Positions 46,201-60,360 are shown, counted from the first letter of the stretch. The stretch: DNA of 64,000 nt from Porodaedalea pini (GCA_002794775.1 NBAY01000112.1:1-64000), one strand, 5' to 3'. The notes: generated by a model from the letters alone, not told the origin. Numbers and translations: made by a program.

Positions 46201-48260
46201 TATCCGACGCGCATTGCACTAGCTAAACTAGTCTTATAGTACCTTGAAGAACGTCAGTCCTTGGATCTTCAGGTTTCTCTAGATGGGAAGAACTTCGCAA
46301 CTGGCGTATTTCCGCCGACTCTTCAGCCTCAAAACCATGTACGTTTATCTTACAGTGTAGTTCCAATGCCCTCACTAATCACGCCTTAGGCGTACACCAT
46401 CCTCGAGTCGAGTACCAAGGCTGTGTTCATGCACCTTACGACGTCTGAGTTCCCCGCGCCGTTCTGGGGGGTAATCATGAAATCTAACGGGAATGGCACG
46501 TATTTCGGGATCTCTATTGACTACGTCAACCGAAACGACCGCGGCTACGTTGATTTTGAGAAGATGATCGGCCTCGACGGTATCGCGCTCATCAACGTCG
46601 TCTCCAATCCAGAAAGTGCATCCATCATGGGAGGCAAGGAACTTCAGACTCGAATTACGCACAACGATGGTCAGTTTGCATTCAAATAGCACCTTTTCCT
46701 TGAACACACAGTTCCTCACAATGTTTTGTATAGGTGGCACTTGGAAGCCATTGACGCAACCAACTGTTGATTCTCTAGGACAGCCGTATGAATGCACCTC
46801 TACCGTCCGTCTTCTTGGTTTTTGAATGCGCTCTCATGTGATCTGATGTCTAGCTTGTCTTTACAGAAATGCGCTCTCCACATTCATGGATACACCGAAC
46901 GCTTTGATACTCGTGCAACCTACAGCAGTCCGTCAGTACCCGGACTTCTCATGGCGGTCGGCAATGTTGGGGAGAGACTCGCTCCGTACACCGAAAGCGA
47001 CACATTCCTGAGTCGCGACGCAGGTTTCACGTGGCAGGAGATCCATAAGGATGCTCACCTTTGGGAGTTCGGGGACTCTGGGTCGATCCTCGTCATCACC
47101 AACGACGAGGAGCCGACGGACCACGTACTTTTCAGCACGGACGAGGGCATCTCCTGGCGCGAATATAAATTCTCTGCGCAGGAGAAGGTACGCGTAAAGT
47201 CGATCGTCACGGTCCCGAAAGACACGAGTCGGCGCTTCATCCTTTTCGGCTATTATCCTCGGTCCTCATCATCGGCCGTCGCCATTCATCTGGATTTCAC
47301 ATCGCTCACGCATAGGCAATGTATGGTCTTCATATGAGTTTGGAGATGTTCAGAGCGCTTACATACCTTTTAGGCCTTCTTGATCAGAATAATCCAAGTA
47401 ATGATGACTTTGAGCTGTGGAGTCCAGCGGAGGAGCGACAGGAGAGATGTTTGTTCGGAAGACGGGTATGTCTGATGCTCTCAATGAGTTGTACCAGTAT
47501 AACCCAACGTTTATTACAGACACTCTATCATCGTCGCATTCGCAATAAAAACTGCTACATCGGTGATCAGCAGAAGATCGAGGAGAAAGTCGTTGAGAAT
47601 TGTGCTTGCTCTGATGTCGACTTCGAATGGTGCGTGCATTACTGCATTCCATGTGTTTTCGCTCCTGACTGCCATCGCAGCGAGTTCAACCACGTCAGAA
47701 ACCCAGAGGGCAAATGCGTTTTAGTGCAGGGTGCATCCCCCCTTCCAGACGATGATACTTGCCCGTACGGCGGGGACTACTGGTACGAGCGCACACCATA
47801 CCGCAAGATTCCATACTCTTCCTGCGAGGGCGGTATCCGGCCAGATAGAGGGACTGCACATGCATGCCCTGGCATCAAGGGCCACGGGTTCTTCTTCTGG
47901 CTCTTTGTCCTGTTCTTGCCGATGGCTTTGGCTGGTCTGGTAGGATACTGGATCTACCGGCGCAGCGGCCTCGCAAGAGGGTATGTCTCGTATCTGTCAT
48001 TTATTCACAATCAATTCTCTGACGGTCCGCTTCATAGAACGATCCGTCTACCTGGCCCCGATCTACGACCTGCGTACTCCGAGTCGAGCGTCCTCGATAC
48101 GCTGGCATCTGTGCCGTGGTTTATCGTGGGCGTGGTCGGCATCGCCTGGGAGCGCCTCGCGTCGAGCCTGCCCTTCGGTCGGGGCTTCTCGCGCAGAGGC
48201 TATCGAAACGTCGCCGTGGATGAAGACGCGCAGGTGCTGCGCTTCGAGGATGAGGACTGA
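43271..48260 (+). CDS. VPS10: VPS10 / sortilin-type vacuolar sorting receptor
   Basis: A type I membrane receptor that cycles between the late Golgi and endosomes to deliver vacuolar hydrolases. The ATG at 43,271 opens a signal peptide ([16 protein letters not shown]). The first VPS10 domain shows repeated Asp-box-like blades ([40 protein letters not shown]) and ends in a cysteine-rich 10CC module ([20 protein letters not shown]). A second VPS10 domain follows ([30 protein letters not shown]) with its own Cys module, then a membrane helix ([20 protein letters not shown]) and a cytosolic tail ending in acidic EDED. Introns at about 43,427-43,476, 43,610-43,655, 45,544-45,593, 46,183-46,240 and others join in frame. 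It is about 1,450-1,500 residues, as expected. The palindrome ends 97 bases before the start codon. Confidence 0.92.
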
Positions 48261-51200
48261 TTCCATCTTATTGTTCGACACTTTGGGCGGGGGAACTGGT
48301 CTTGAGTAGGTAATACAATGACTGGTCAGTTCGGGAGCGGGAGAAAGTACTGTACTGATCTGTTTTTTTTTTCTGTCTTACTTCATACATTTGTGATATC
48401 CAGATCATATACTTTTTCGAATTCGCTACTCTGTTTAATTCCTTTCGCCAATGATGTCTTATTTAAGTTATGATCTACAGTGTTATCATGTTCGAGTGGG
48501 CGTCCTAATTTCTGCGGGCTCAACGGGTTCATCCTTTCCTCTCGCTTTTAAATTTGGAGGCTGGAGCCGGCTGAGGTACACCCGGAGGTAGGCTGGCTGT
48601 TTGTAGTAAGTTTCAATGCTCTCATTTTCGTTTCTATAGGTCATATGACGCTGGCATTCAAAAGCGTCGAGTACAATTAGACAATCCTTCCTGCAGATCC
48701 AGACAACTTTGGCGACAACTGCAACAAGAACTATCACGGTTTCCTATCCATCCGGCTTACCATGGATCTACCCCTCGGAGAAGCAGGAGCCAAAAGATCC
48801 CCCCCCCCCCCCCCGCTAATAATGTCTCGATTCGGTTCTGCTCTGCAGACTCCCGAGTCCCCCGTCCACTCTTGCGCCTGTGCTCTACCTGGCTTCTTGC
48901 TTCCCAAAGGAACGACGATCCCTGCGCGTTCAACTCGATCTCGAAACTGTACGGGGAAGGCCCCCCCCCTTGCAAAAAGAGCCGAACCTTACGGTCTATA
49001 GCCCTATAGACAGCCTCGGGCACATCACTGGCACTTCTGGACGTCGTCTTCGGTTTCGATGATTTATTTTACTGTATGAACGCGCCTGGTCTTGTCTATG
49101 AGTCTGGCCGGAACCTGAGGATATACTCTAGCTTCGTGTGGATGAACGGGGGCTGAATGAAAATTTATCAATCCCGGACATCAAACGTGAAAAAACAATA
49201 CATCAATCTGAACGCCCCCAGAACAAAGTGTCCGGCAACGAAACGACCGTACCCGTCGGCTCTACTTTTCTCTAAATCAGACTTCAAATCACGTATGACC
49301 ACCGTGACACTCTTTCTCTTTCTCTTTCTCTTTTTCTTTTTTTACCGCGGTTATATCGATCTGAGCGCTCCTTTCTTAGGTCCAATTTTCGCGCGGGGAT
49401 CACTCTACATTTAATAGCTATTCCTGAGTTGCGCAGTATGCACTCAATCCGTGTTTCCAGCTCTCACTGTGCCAGGGCCCGCTTCGAGGGAATGGAAGCC
49501 TCCCTCCGCAAGTTGAAGCCCTGCCCTCCGGATTATCTAAGGTCCCATGGTGCATGGCTTTCGAGACGTGCTTCGGCTTCGGCTTCGGCTTCCCCTGGTT
49601 GCTGCAGAAGCGCCGCGCGGTCATGAGCGTGCGCTTGTACGGCAGTAGGAAGACAACCTGGACAAGACAAGGTCGCGCGCTTCGTTCAGCTAGCGCGTTG
49701 CGACGGCTAGAAGTTTCGAGACGAGTTGGGGGAGAAGGTTTTTCGTAGGTCCGCCTTGTGTACGGACGACTTCGCGATTCGCGACGCGACGGAGCGAGGC
49801 GAGGCAGGCGAGAATCTGAGAAGACGTGCACGAAGTTAAGGAGGAAGATGAGTCCGTCTCGTCTTATTGTCTCGGCCTAGTTGGGTATACCCTGACCAGC
49901 AGCTCGAAATATGCATCTGTCTTCCCTCTCCCTCTAGCCCCTTGCCCTCTGCCCAGGAACTCTCGAGTTATATGATATCTTACACCTGACCTTGGATTTC
50001 AAATTATTCTGTACCATCATAATTAATCTGAGGAAATTGATATGCCAATCGACCGATACCGATGTGCATCTTCTTGGGAAATAAAGAAACAAATGTGAAC
50101 AAGGGCGTCTTTACTTTTTGTGTCTGAGTCTGACGCCGGAGAACAACGCGCACCCACAAGCGTCTATGTTATCTGCGCGAAGGATTTAAGGTTTACGCCC
50201 CGCGTGCGATGTGCGTCTCGTGAGCAGCGATGCACCTAACATCCTGCGGGGTCTGGGGCACTACCGCACTCGCTATGTATCTGAGCTGGGTATCACTAGA
50301 ATGACGCGGTGATCCTTGACGATCGTCGAGTTATGCTAGCTATCCTCGACGCGGACTAACTGATCATGCACACGCCGTACGTACGTACCGCAGTCCGGCT
50401 TCTCGCACTCGGGAAAGCACAACTCCCGGGCTCGGGATGTCGTTTCATTGGTTTGTACTCCCAGGGAGCGCAGATTACGTCAGATATAAACTATGCTTGC
50501 CGGCTTGGACGGGAAAAAACAAAAAGTCGACCTCCGTCCTCCGCGTGCAGAAAAAAGAAGGCCGCGCGTCGGGAAGAGTTATGTACCTATCTTGACGCCC
50601 GCCTCTCCTCTGATGGTAGAACTCTGAGATGAAATATTCCGGTATTTTTCCTGTGTTGATTTGTCAGTGGATGACATTGACATTGATATTAATATTTGTC
50701 TCCGCCGACATCGAGGTCGAGTGCAATGCGCGGCCGATCTGGGCCGATCTGAGCCGGCCGGGCAGCCTCGGCGCTTAGATAGCCGTGGCCCTGGTCCCAG
50801 ATCGCGTGCTCCATTCGAATCTTGGCCAGAATTGATTACATCACAGCCCATCAGCAACTCAAAAAAAGCACCACGCTCGCCTTCCGCGCCGCTTCGCGCC
50901 TGTTCAACTCCAAGCTGATCATGAAATTTGAAAACACTTAAGGCGTAAAAAGAATCCGAAGCAGCTTGACACGCGGCGGCGCCCCGGCGAGCACGGGCGA
51001 CACGCCGTAATCCGTAAGCCGTTTGTTCAATTTGCTGCGATTACATGTACGAACTGGGTCCCGCGCCGAACCCGATATTCGAAATTACGCACGCTTTGCG
51101 CTCGAGAACAGACGAATAAACTTTTTCTGCACGAGGCAAGAAGCGGAAGGGGAAGGAAGGAAAAGTACGGACCCCGGACGAAACGCCGAGCATGGTTTCT

Positions 51201-53398
51201 TCTTCCTTTTATTATTTATCTTTTCCTCTTGATTCTTGACCTCTGTATTTCTTTCTCTGGATATTAGGCTGGACTTGTAGCCCCGCCATATATGCACCGC
51301 CTGTTTAATTAATTTGCGCAGTACGAGGCTGCTAGTGGGGTCTTCTAGCCATCAGAACGACAGAATCAACAGCGCGAGGCGGAGAGCACGTGCATTGGAT
51401 AGCCTGAAATGGGGGGGCGCTGAGAGCAAGCCTGAGCGCGGTGCACATATAACTAAGTATACGAGCGCGACCCAGGCCCTCAACATTGAAACAAGATCTC
51501 GGAGATGAATTTGATAAAAAAAAATGAGGGTATGTACAGTACTTTCACTGCTCCTAACGGGAGGATCGATCGAGATTCGTCATTAATATTTTTCATGGTT
51601 TGCAGGATTAGGATGCCGAGAGCATCGTGTAGGTATCGATTGAGAATCAGATAAATGACTTTACGGACGGGGTTGAGGAATTACTGAGTGAATGGCGAGC
51701 GAGCGAGGCAGTACCGTAGCGGTGCTCCACAGGAAGAAATTCGAAGAAGAAAAAAGATAGTATTGAAGAAGAATACAACAAATCCACGGCCAGACACTAG
51801 TCGTTCGTCGTTAGTGAGAGCGAATTAAGTCGGCGCTCGAAATCGTACGGTCGTTCCGGTCGTGCAGGAGAAGTACAAGAAATACCCGTCAAAGAGTCAA
51901 GACCGACTATCGGTCAATACGACGTTGTCGTTGTTTTTTTCTTTGGCTGGCTTTCTTTGTGCTCCTCTTGTAATTGATGTGCTGCGTGCATTCAGCCTTC
52001 CTTTCCGGACATCCAGTTCTCTGAGTCTGATGCCTGATCCCGAGCCACGCTCCGTCCCAAGGTTTTTGGACTTGAGACGAGAACTGGCAATTTTAGACTG
52101 GCGATTTAATCTCTAGTAACTAAGGCCGTAATGAACCCGGAATCTACATCTCAATTACAGTATAGCTCATCGTCGGCTTTCAATGCCACGCCCAATGCAT
52201 ATTCCATCCAAATCAAGTTCTATTCGACCGATCGCCTTGCGCCAGTACTAGTGCAGACTGGCGGGCATTTACAAGACAGTATGTAAGTGGCTATGATAGG
52301 TGCATGAGTACGTGCGCGATGCGTTGGTTATCGAATACGTCAGGGGGTTATAAGTTGCCGCAAACAAGAAAAAAAAGAAAAAGGAGGACGAAAAGGGAGA
52401 AGGGAATAAAAATCGAATAACAAAAGTCCCAAACGCAATATCTACATTTATAAATCAGCAAGCAAATTAGTCAATAGACAACCGAACGTGGAAGCTGAAG
52501 GGAAAACGAAGCGACGCGACGCGGTTACTCATTCATTCGAGTGCGTCGAATCAGAACAAAGGAGCGGACCGGCCGCCAGCCCGCAATCAATGGGCGCGGA
52601 AACGAATAAGCGAAAGGGCGAAGAGAGGAACAGCGAGGGGGAGACGAGAGGACGAGGAAGATCCGGGAGGAGTCGGTGGTGTGAACGAACAGATTGGATA
52701 CGGAATCGAGGAAGAGAGAAACGAGATGGGCGCGGGAGCTGTGGGTCAGGATAGAGGATAGACGCCAGGGGTACAGGCCGAGATGGCAACCGCGAGGAAG
52801 AGGAAGAGGAAGAGGTATTCGGCATCGGTCAAACGAACAAGCGGATGGATGATAGGACACAGGATCGAGTTCTTTGCATGGGCTGTTGTAAATGATGAGA
52901 GACTGGACGAGTAGATGAGTATGTAGCACAAGAACAGACACAGACACAACAACCCGAACTAGGTGGGTGGAGATATGGATGGGGAGTAAGGGGTGGGTAG
53001 CGAAGCTCTCAGCCCTGCGCCCTATACCAGAACAGCTTTCGAAGTAAGCTTATCCAAAAACAGAAAATATTCAAAAAAGAAACGGAGAAAAAAAAAAGAA
53101 AAGAGGAGATATTGATACAACTTTGTACAGATAATACTCCGCGCCGACGTCGCCTTGTTTCTGCTCTTGCGTGTTTGAGTGCGTTAGGAGTCCAAAGGCC
53201 ATCGGTTAGGAAGTTAGGGATGCATAAGGCGAGAGACGAGAAATTAGCGCGTCCGATAGTGTGCGTTGGGTGGGTACAGTGCCAATGAATAGATCGCGTC
53301 AAGTGATTTGAGTATCCGTAGTTGAGTTGCGTACTGAGTATGATGATTGAGAGCGTCGACTTAGAAGAAAGGAAAAGTCAAGTGTAGCGCTGACGACG
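48261..53398. other. Long convergent intergenic region, no supported gene
   Basis: About 5.1 kb between the 3' ends of VPS10 (+) and the HMG gene (-). Low-complexity tracts include a run of 16 C at 48,799-48,814, another C run near 48,960, a CTTT-rich tract near 49,310 and a GGAAGA-rich purine tract at 52,600-52,830 that opens long but meaningless frames. No domain or splice chain was found on either strand. It may hold long 3' UTRs or non-coding transcripts. Confidence 0.5.
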
Positions 53399-56225
53399 TC
53401 ACATGACGTCCGTCATCTGCGTCTGCATCTCGCCACCGAACCCGCTCATCCCACCTATTCCCGTTCCCATTCCATCATGACCATGGAAGAACCTCGCAAA
53501 CTGTTCATAAGCACCATCCATACCCGCCCCTGCATCGTCGAACGCCCCCATCTTCCCCGCGTGCGCGAGGTATGCCCGGAAGCCCGCCTGCAGCGCAAGC
53601 GCGCGTGTGCGTGCCATTGATTCGTCCTCGACGGTCCCAGACCCACAACCATCGAAGCCGTTCACGGGTGATGCAGATGCGGCAACTGTAGTTGCGTTTT
53701 GCTCCCACGCACCGAAGGTGTCGTCGATAGGCGTCCGTGCGCCTGCAGAACTCGGCGCACCGCTTGCACTCTGCGAGGCGGGGCTGCTCGGCCTTGGCGC
53801 CATCGCTGTCGCCGACTGAGGCGGTGCAGGATAGTCCATGTATCCACCCTCGAGGTCGAGTGCACTCGGCGGGGGGAACTCGAACGCACCGCTTACAGCG
53901 CTCGGCGGCACACTCTCCATCTCCAGAGCTGAAGAAGGGGGCACGGACGCCGCACTCGTCGGGGCATGCTCGAATGTGAACTCCTCGCCACTCCACGACG
54001 TCTGAATCTCGAGCTGTGGATGCTGCGTACGCGTGGGCTGGTAATAGTTGTGGTAGAGCGGAGGCTCGACGAGCACCGGCATACCCGAGTAGTCGTACTC
54101 GAGCTCGAGCTCGTTGACGCTCGTATCCGCGCCTGCGCTCGACGGCACGGAGGAAAGAGGGGGCACCTCGAAAGGATTTGGGTTGGCTGGGTGCGCGGAG
54201 ACGGGCGTCTGTGAATCCCGCCCATCTGTTGATGTGAACGAGAAGCCACCGAAATCCTATGAAAGCCATCAGAACCCACATATCTCACTGAAGAGAAGTA
54301 CTCACTACGGACTCGTCCCAGTATCTGCTTCCGCTTGCGCTGATAGCAGCATTGTCTTCTTCGCTCGACAGATCCGTCAGCGTCGACTGACGCGACAACC
54401 CTCCTTGTTGTCGTCCAAATCCTGAATAATTCGACTGCTGCTCGACCTGATCGAACTCGAGGCCCAAGCCGAAGGCTTCGGACTGGCTCTCCTGCTGGCC
54501 TTGTACATGAGCCTGAAACTGCGCCTGCATATGCTGGAGGTGCGGGTGCACACTGCCGTAGTTGGGCATGAGCGGCTGCTGCTGACCTTGTTGCTGATGG
54601 GGATAGGGTGTAGAGAAGTGATGCGAAAAGGACTGTTGGTGGGCCTGCGGGTAGCTGAAAGAGTATGATGGCCGGCGGAGAGGCGGGGAGGACGAGGCAC
54701 TGCGTTTGCGCAACGCCATATGCGGCTGCAGATAGGCAAACGACGGTGCGTACGACTGCTGCTGGTCCTGCTCCTGCGGAGCCGAAGAACCGAACCGAAA
54801 TACTCCGCCGTGCTCCTGCGGGTGCTGGCCGAATTGAAATGGCGCCGTCTGCGGCTGGGGGTGGAAGAAGTGCGTATGTGACGCGGGATACAAAGGTGCG
54901 GGTGCGGAGATAGGAAGGCCGGCATCGAGGAGGGGTGCAGAGCTCGAGCGGCGGACGCGTGCAGGGCGGAGGAGGGCGAGGGCCGGGGGCATTTGAGTCT
55001 GAGTTTGACACTCTGTCTGTGGTTCAGCCGTCTTCTCCCTTCTCTCTTCCTCGCTCTCCTCCTTCTCGACCTTCTCCTCCTCCTCGCTCTCCTTCTTGGT
55101 CTCCTTCTCCTTCCCTTCCTTCTCCTTCGGCGGCGCATACGTCTGCGCGGTGAGGGGGACCTCGAAACGCGGGGTGAATGTCTGCGGCGCACGAGCAGCG
55201 TCGAACTGTTTCATAGCTGCATCAAGCGCGGGGCCTTTGAGTCCACGAGCTAGGAGGGCCGCGATGTGCTCGCAACGCTGCAAGTCGCGCGGGCCGACTG
55301 TACGGGTCTTACGCTTCTGGGCGGGTGCGGGGTCGGAGGAAGAGGCCGGTGTAGCTTCGCGTTCGGACTTGGAAGCGCTTGTCGATGCGTTCGTGTTTCC
55401 ACTTGCATTGGAGGTTGCCGACGTGGTGTTTGATGAAGGTGCAATTGTTTTGTCCTTGACTGGGCGGAACGAGTAGTCAGGGTACATCCTCTTATGCTCC
55501 GCATACGCTCTCCGGGCCTTTGCTTGCCAGACCTGACGCTCCTCGTAGGAGAGCGCATGCCAGAGCATGCCGACAATCTTGGAGAGTGTGCCGTGGTTGC
55601 CCTCCGTCTCGGCGCTGACATGCTGCGAGCGGATGAAGGACGAGCGGAAGAGGATAAATGCGTTCGGCGGACGCGGGATGTGCGCGGGCGTATCGGTATT
55701 GTTGGTCGTTGAAGACACAGGAGTCTTGGAGGTAGGCGGAGGTGAGCAAGACTTTGACGAGGAAGAGGATTTAGAGGATTTCTTGCTCGATGCCTTGGAG
55801 GGCACTGGCGTGGCTCGAGAGGCAGAGGCAGGTGTCGTCTTCCGTCGACGCTTTGCCGCAGGCGGATTTGGCATTGTCCCCTCGGCACCCGCAGTGTCAG
55901 GGAAGAGTGCTGTGTGAGACGATCCGCCATCGAGTCCGAGGAGGAGGTCATCGGAGGGCGGCGGCGCTGTGTACGTTCCCGGGGTGACGTTCGGCGCAAA
56001 GCTGATCGTTGTCTGGAGGGCGAGTGCATTCTGAGAGCACGGCGCAGACGGCAAGTCAGACGGGAGGGAGGACGGCGAGGCGAAAGTGAGTTGGAAGGCT
56101 GTGGACACGATTTAGAATCTAGCAGCTGAAGAAAAGTGAGGTGAGAACGCACAAGGATTGGGATTGGGATCGACGGAGCCGGCGTTGGGCGGGGCGCGCC
56201 TCTTGAGCGGGCGAGCGGCGGGCAT
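53399..56225 (-). CDS. HMG-box (MATA_HMG-like) transcription factor
   Basis: A sequence-specific DNA-binding protein of the nucleus. Exon 1 (start ATG at 56,225) gives MPAARPLKRRAPPNAG, with basic residues. An intron at about 56,097-56,152 leads to a long exon with a KRRRK nuclear-localisation-like motif and then the HMG box at about residues 164-240: IPRPPNAFILFRSSFIRSQH, LSKIVGMLWHALSYEERQVW and YAEHKRMYPDYSFRP. This matches the MATA-type HMG fold. A Ser/Thr tract, an acidic Lys/Glu stretch and a Gln/His/Pro-rich region follow. A last intron near 54,256-54,307 leads to the C-terminal exon ending MTDVM. Total is about 900 residues. Basidiomycete relatives with this architecture regulate mating and fruiting (for example Prf1- and Pcc1-like factors), but which one this is cannot be told. 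Confidence 0.85.
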
Positions 56226-57243
56226 CGCGTCTGATTAGAGTCTCGTCGTCGTCGGTGTCCTGCTCGTCGTGCTCGCCGCTGAGCAGAGTGTGTGGGCGAT
56301 AAGAGGGGAGGAAGATGGGAAATACAAGTGTGTCCATGAGCGCGTGCCGTTAAGTAATTCGAGCCGCTGCACAGAAGCACCCCTGTCTCCGGGGTCCCCC
56401 ATTTATTATTTTCATGCAAGCCACGGAACCATTTTCGGCCACTCACGGGGTCCCTTCTGGGGTCAGCGGACCCCGCGGAGTCCGGCTGCTATTTATATAT
56501 TTATTTAAATGCCTATTTGTGTCTATTTATTTGCTTCCGTTATGGCGTGCGTTGTCTTGGGCGACTCTTGCCTCACTTCGAGATATATGGGCTTCTCCAG
56601 TCATCTGAGGTGTTTCGCGAGGTTATATCACTCTCATCGCTTTCTCATCCCTGGCATGTGTCGTCCGTCATCCATCGCATGCATCGACATCGACTATCGA
56701 CAGACCCCCGATCAGCTGGCACCCGCGCCGCCGTCGAACAATTCTCGAAAGAGAAATTAAACAAGGCAATGCGAGGCACCACACTAGGCCATCACTAATC
56801 GTCAACGAAACGTTGAGCGCTGACTTTCTTGTCTCCTATTCCTCAAGTTTGCCTAATCATATATGAATCAGCCCGTTTCTCGCGTTCATTCGCCTCGCAC
56901 TCTCGGCGAGCCGAGTCGAAAGCACACTGTCAAGACTTTATGTTGCGTTTCACTCGCATCTCCGAATGAAATATAACATTGCAGCGCATTATCTCGTTCA
57001 GTACTTGTCCTGTTCACCTACACTAGAGCTGTCACCTGCATTCAGATCCCCGCCCATCCGATCAAAAGACAAGGCTATAACTCTTTAGTCGGGTATTACG
57101 CAGAAATGACTCTCTTCCGACTCGTGCTTTGCCTGTAGGCACTCCATCCCTGTCCCACCTCGAGCCTTTCCAACGACGTTATCCCTAGGCACCGATGCGT
57201 GGAGATCGACCTCTACAAGTCTCCTGGCGCCAAAGCTCTAGGC

Positions 57244-57411
57244 ATGATGCACTGTCAATACTCACCCTTCCCCTCAATACTGGCACTTGCACAGCTAACC
57301 GCTCTATTTGCTTCCGTTGCTCTCGCGCGCCCGGACCCACCACCGGCTCTATCCGCGATACTTTCCACGAAGATAAATGCACGACGCGCCCGGGCGCGCG
57401 CTAGCAGTTAG
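57244..57411 (+). CDS. Candidate 55-residue peptide with signal-like N-terminus
   Basis: The ATG at 57,244 opens MMHCQYSPFPSILALAQLTA followed by LFASVALARPDPPP, which looks like a signal peptide with an Ala-x-Ala-type cleavage region, then an Arg/Ala-rich tail. It is short, isolated and lies in a compositionally open stretch, so chance is likely. Confidence 0.15.
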   Translation: MMHCQYSPFPSILALAQLTALFASVALARPDPPPALSAILSTKINARRARARASS

Positions 57412-60111
57412 CGCCGTTCCTACACTTCAATTCATTTCGTTCTTCAGGAAATTTCGAAGAGAAGGATACCAAAGGGACACCCGGTCGATCCGCCACCGAT
57501 GCATACTGTCTCACTAGTTCATTGATTCAACCGATACATCGACTAGTTGAGTTTCCGACCAAACTCAGTTTGACGCGCTTTGTTTTTTTATTTCTTTCTT
57601 GAGATTTCGATCTCGAGTTTTGGTTTTCTGGTTCCGCCGCTGTCCGCCGCCGCCCATCGCACATTGCTCGTAGCCATCTGCCCTCTGCCTGTCTCTCTGC
57701 CTCTCTGCTAGTCGGTGGCGAACCTTATGCATAAAGTACAAAGATGGAGTAGATGACGACACGGACGAGATCCCCGTGTGCGATCCTAGTCCAGATTCAT
57801 TAGACGACGCAAGACAATATAACACTCACGATGCGATCCCGCCAAGTCTCCGGGACAGCATCGTCTTTTGAATCCTTTAGGTTTCTGTCACTTCGCCGAC
57901 GGTACGTTCACCTATGCGTCTTGAGACTATTAATTTTTGATATCATAGACACCGGTGGACACCCAGAAGATACTATAAGTAACGCTTTTAGAATGAGAAG
58001 CACGTTGGATGGGATGTATATCAAAATCGTGCAACCACTCATATATTCTTACCCAGCGCACCTTTGCTTTCTCTTTCTATATCATCTTGTTGAAACACCC
58101 CCCACCCCCTTTCCTCGGCGGCCGTTGATTTCCTTGCCCCTGAGCACTAGTCTCTTTCCCCTCCAGAGCATCATGAAGTAACACGAACAAGACGAGATCC
58201 CCGCGCATCGATTCTGACATTCCCAGCTTCGGCCCATCCCGAGAGTTCGGAGCCAAATTTCAACAGCGGCAACCGTGTTGCAATGAATCGCTCACCCATC
58301 CAGATCGTCAAGGACTCCGGTCATTTTTCTTCTCAATCTATTTCCCTGAACTCGAAATCAACAGCAACTACAATTTCAGGGACTCGAATATCGACACGCA
58401 TCTCGCCCTCGTAAATCTCCTGTTCTCATCCCTGTCGCACTACCCATTTCATCCCCGAGCAGTTCGTGTAGCTCGTCTTTGACGAAGGATCCTAGACGTC
58501 GTGTTCCTGACTCTCCTACGTAGATACCTCGTTACGTGTTCCCCGCATCTCCGTGCCCTTCCAACCTTTCGCCTTACATCGACTTAGTCTCGAGACAGGC
58601 TTTATTACCCAGACACATCAAAGGCACGCCGTTACGCTGCCGTACAGAAACGGGCGCTAGCAGGCCAACCGGACATCCATTGCATACGCTATCAACCCTA
58701 GTCCATACTGGGCGCTTCTCTCTTTCCCAATTCCCCCCACCGCCTATATTTTCTATCGTCAGCACAGGCCATCTCGTGAATCTTCAACTAGTCCATTCAC
58801 TTGCTTATTCAGTGGTGCGGGGCTCCCATGTTCAGCAGCGACGATCTACTGGTGGTGTCTGATATGGCATGCGGAATGGGAATACGGCGATAAGTAACTC
58901 ATTGCTGCTACAGAACTTAACTTACGCAGACGGGTCGAGTGTTCCTGTCGCTGGCCAGTTTTCTAGTTAGCAAACCGAACGAAATGGTGGACGCGAGGAA
59001 TCCTTTCTGGGCGTCTGTGGGGTGGTGGTAAACTGAACTTCATCAGGGGGCGACCTCTGCTTGTATCCTCCTCGATACTCAGACTCTTCTGTACCAGCTC
59101 ATGAAGGCAGAACACAACTTTCCATCCTAGCTAGAAGGGACGGATAAAGAATCCGTCTTCCGCCGTCACTTCCACGAAAAGCTTGTCTTTCGCACCGAAG
59201 AGCGCTGTCATGTTGCTTGTTCCTTAGACAACGTTGATGTCAGCACTCTCAGCGACTCCACGAGTCAATGTAATTTTTAAGAACTGACACTAATTATACT
59301 GTGATCAATAAAGACATGCTTTTCACGATGAGTGTCCGGACGTCTTTCACTCTGGTACATGATTTGATAGACGACAGCAAACCCGCTTTAACTTCTGCAT
59401 GTCTCATCTATCCTGCAGCTGAAGCAACATTTTCAATGCACAATCCAGCTTCTTGCTCATATTATCACTCATAGCAGCCACATCCTTACATTTTGATCAA
59501 AGCTTACCTCGGCCCTCTGCACATTCTCGCTCTCCATAAGTTTCTTGCCGGCAAGCCGGCAATTGTTATATTTAAATTTGAAATTTCGATGAGGACTGAT
59601 ATGCGAGCGAGACATCGTATTGTAAAGGATACGCGACGGACTTCGTCATGGACAGAGACCCCCGCCGCTGCAAGCCTGTGCCGTACACTGGCATTTACAA
59701 TTTCAATCATGTGGACCTCGTTTGGACGGTTGACGATGCTGTGTAAGTCAGTTGGATGACGTGTTGTATCTCGCGATTGTGATGTCGATGAGTGCCTCGC
59801 TAGTTCCGTTGATAAAATGATCGGGGGATGCATATTCTTAGCCAATTTGGTGACACCGACAGCTCGATATCATTAATATTCATTTCATCACCTTTGTTCT
59901 TGGGATGCTCGCAAGATGTACGTCTACCTCAAACATGTATTAATCTTCTATCTGTCACTACGGAAAGTCATTCGGACGTGCAGAACGAACGCCAAACATA
60001 TTCACTCTAGATTTTCAAATTGCCTGGGAGGTAACACGGCACAATTCTCAAAGTTCTCGATGAGAACGTCATACTATCGCGTCCTATAAATCGAATAAGC
60101 ACTGCATTGCA

Positions 60112-60360
60112 ATGGATTTTCTTGATCTGCTTGTCATTGTTCCTAGATTCTTGATCGTCTTCCTTTTTCTCGCGGCGGCGATACGCGGGGCGCCGCAGCG
60201 GCGTCCTTCGTCCACAAGCGACGCGCATATATCGTCCGTGCCTGTGACTAGTGCCCAAACCTTGCACTTACGCTTGATGAGTATTCTTTCAAAGCTTGCT
60301 GCTGCACCTATTCTAGCTTCGCCGACCTCCGGCGTGTTCGCGTCAAAATGTACGTCGTAA
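60112..60360 (+). CDS. Candidate small secreted or membrane protein
   Basis: An 82-residue frame starting MDFLDLLVIVPRFLIVFLFL, then AAAIRGAPQRRP. The hydrophobic start looks like a signal peptide or anchor. A GT donor near the end (GTACGT after GCGTCAAAAT) and an acceptor after a T-rich tract at about 60,395 could add a short second exon. It resembles no known family. It is not a pheromone precursor: the end is Cys-Thr-Ser, not a CaaX box. Confidence 0.25.
   Translation: MDFLDLLVIVPRFLIVFLFLAAAIRGAPQRRPSSTSDAHISSVPVTSAQTLHLRLMSILSKLAAAPILASPTSGVFASKCTS

Noticed and set aside
48799..48814. Run of 16 C as a functional G-quadruplex or origin
   Set aside because: An isolated homopolymer with no further structure; it may also be a sequencing length error.
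52488..52947. Long open frames on both strands in a purine-rich tract
   Set aside because: They result from GGA/GAA repeats; no start context, no splice chain and no domain.
59600..59745. Exon-like frame containing RRCKPVPYTGIYNFNHVDLV
   Set aside because: Stops lie just upstream, no partner exons were found, and the frame ends in TAA where the donor would be; recorded only as a note in the region entry.
60112..60360. Possible mating pheromone precursor near the HMG gene
   Set aside because: The ORF starts MDF but ends Cys-Thr-Ser with no CaaX motif, and no pheromone receptor is present in the window.
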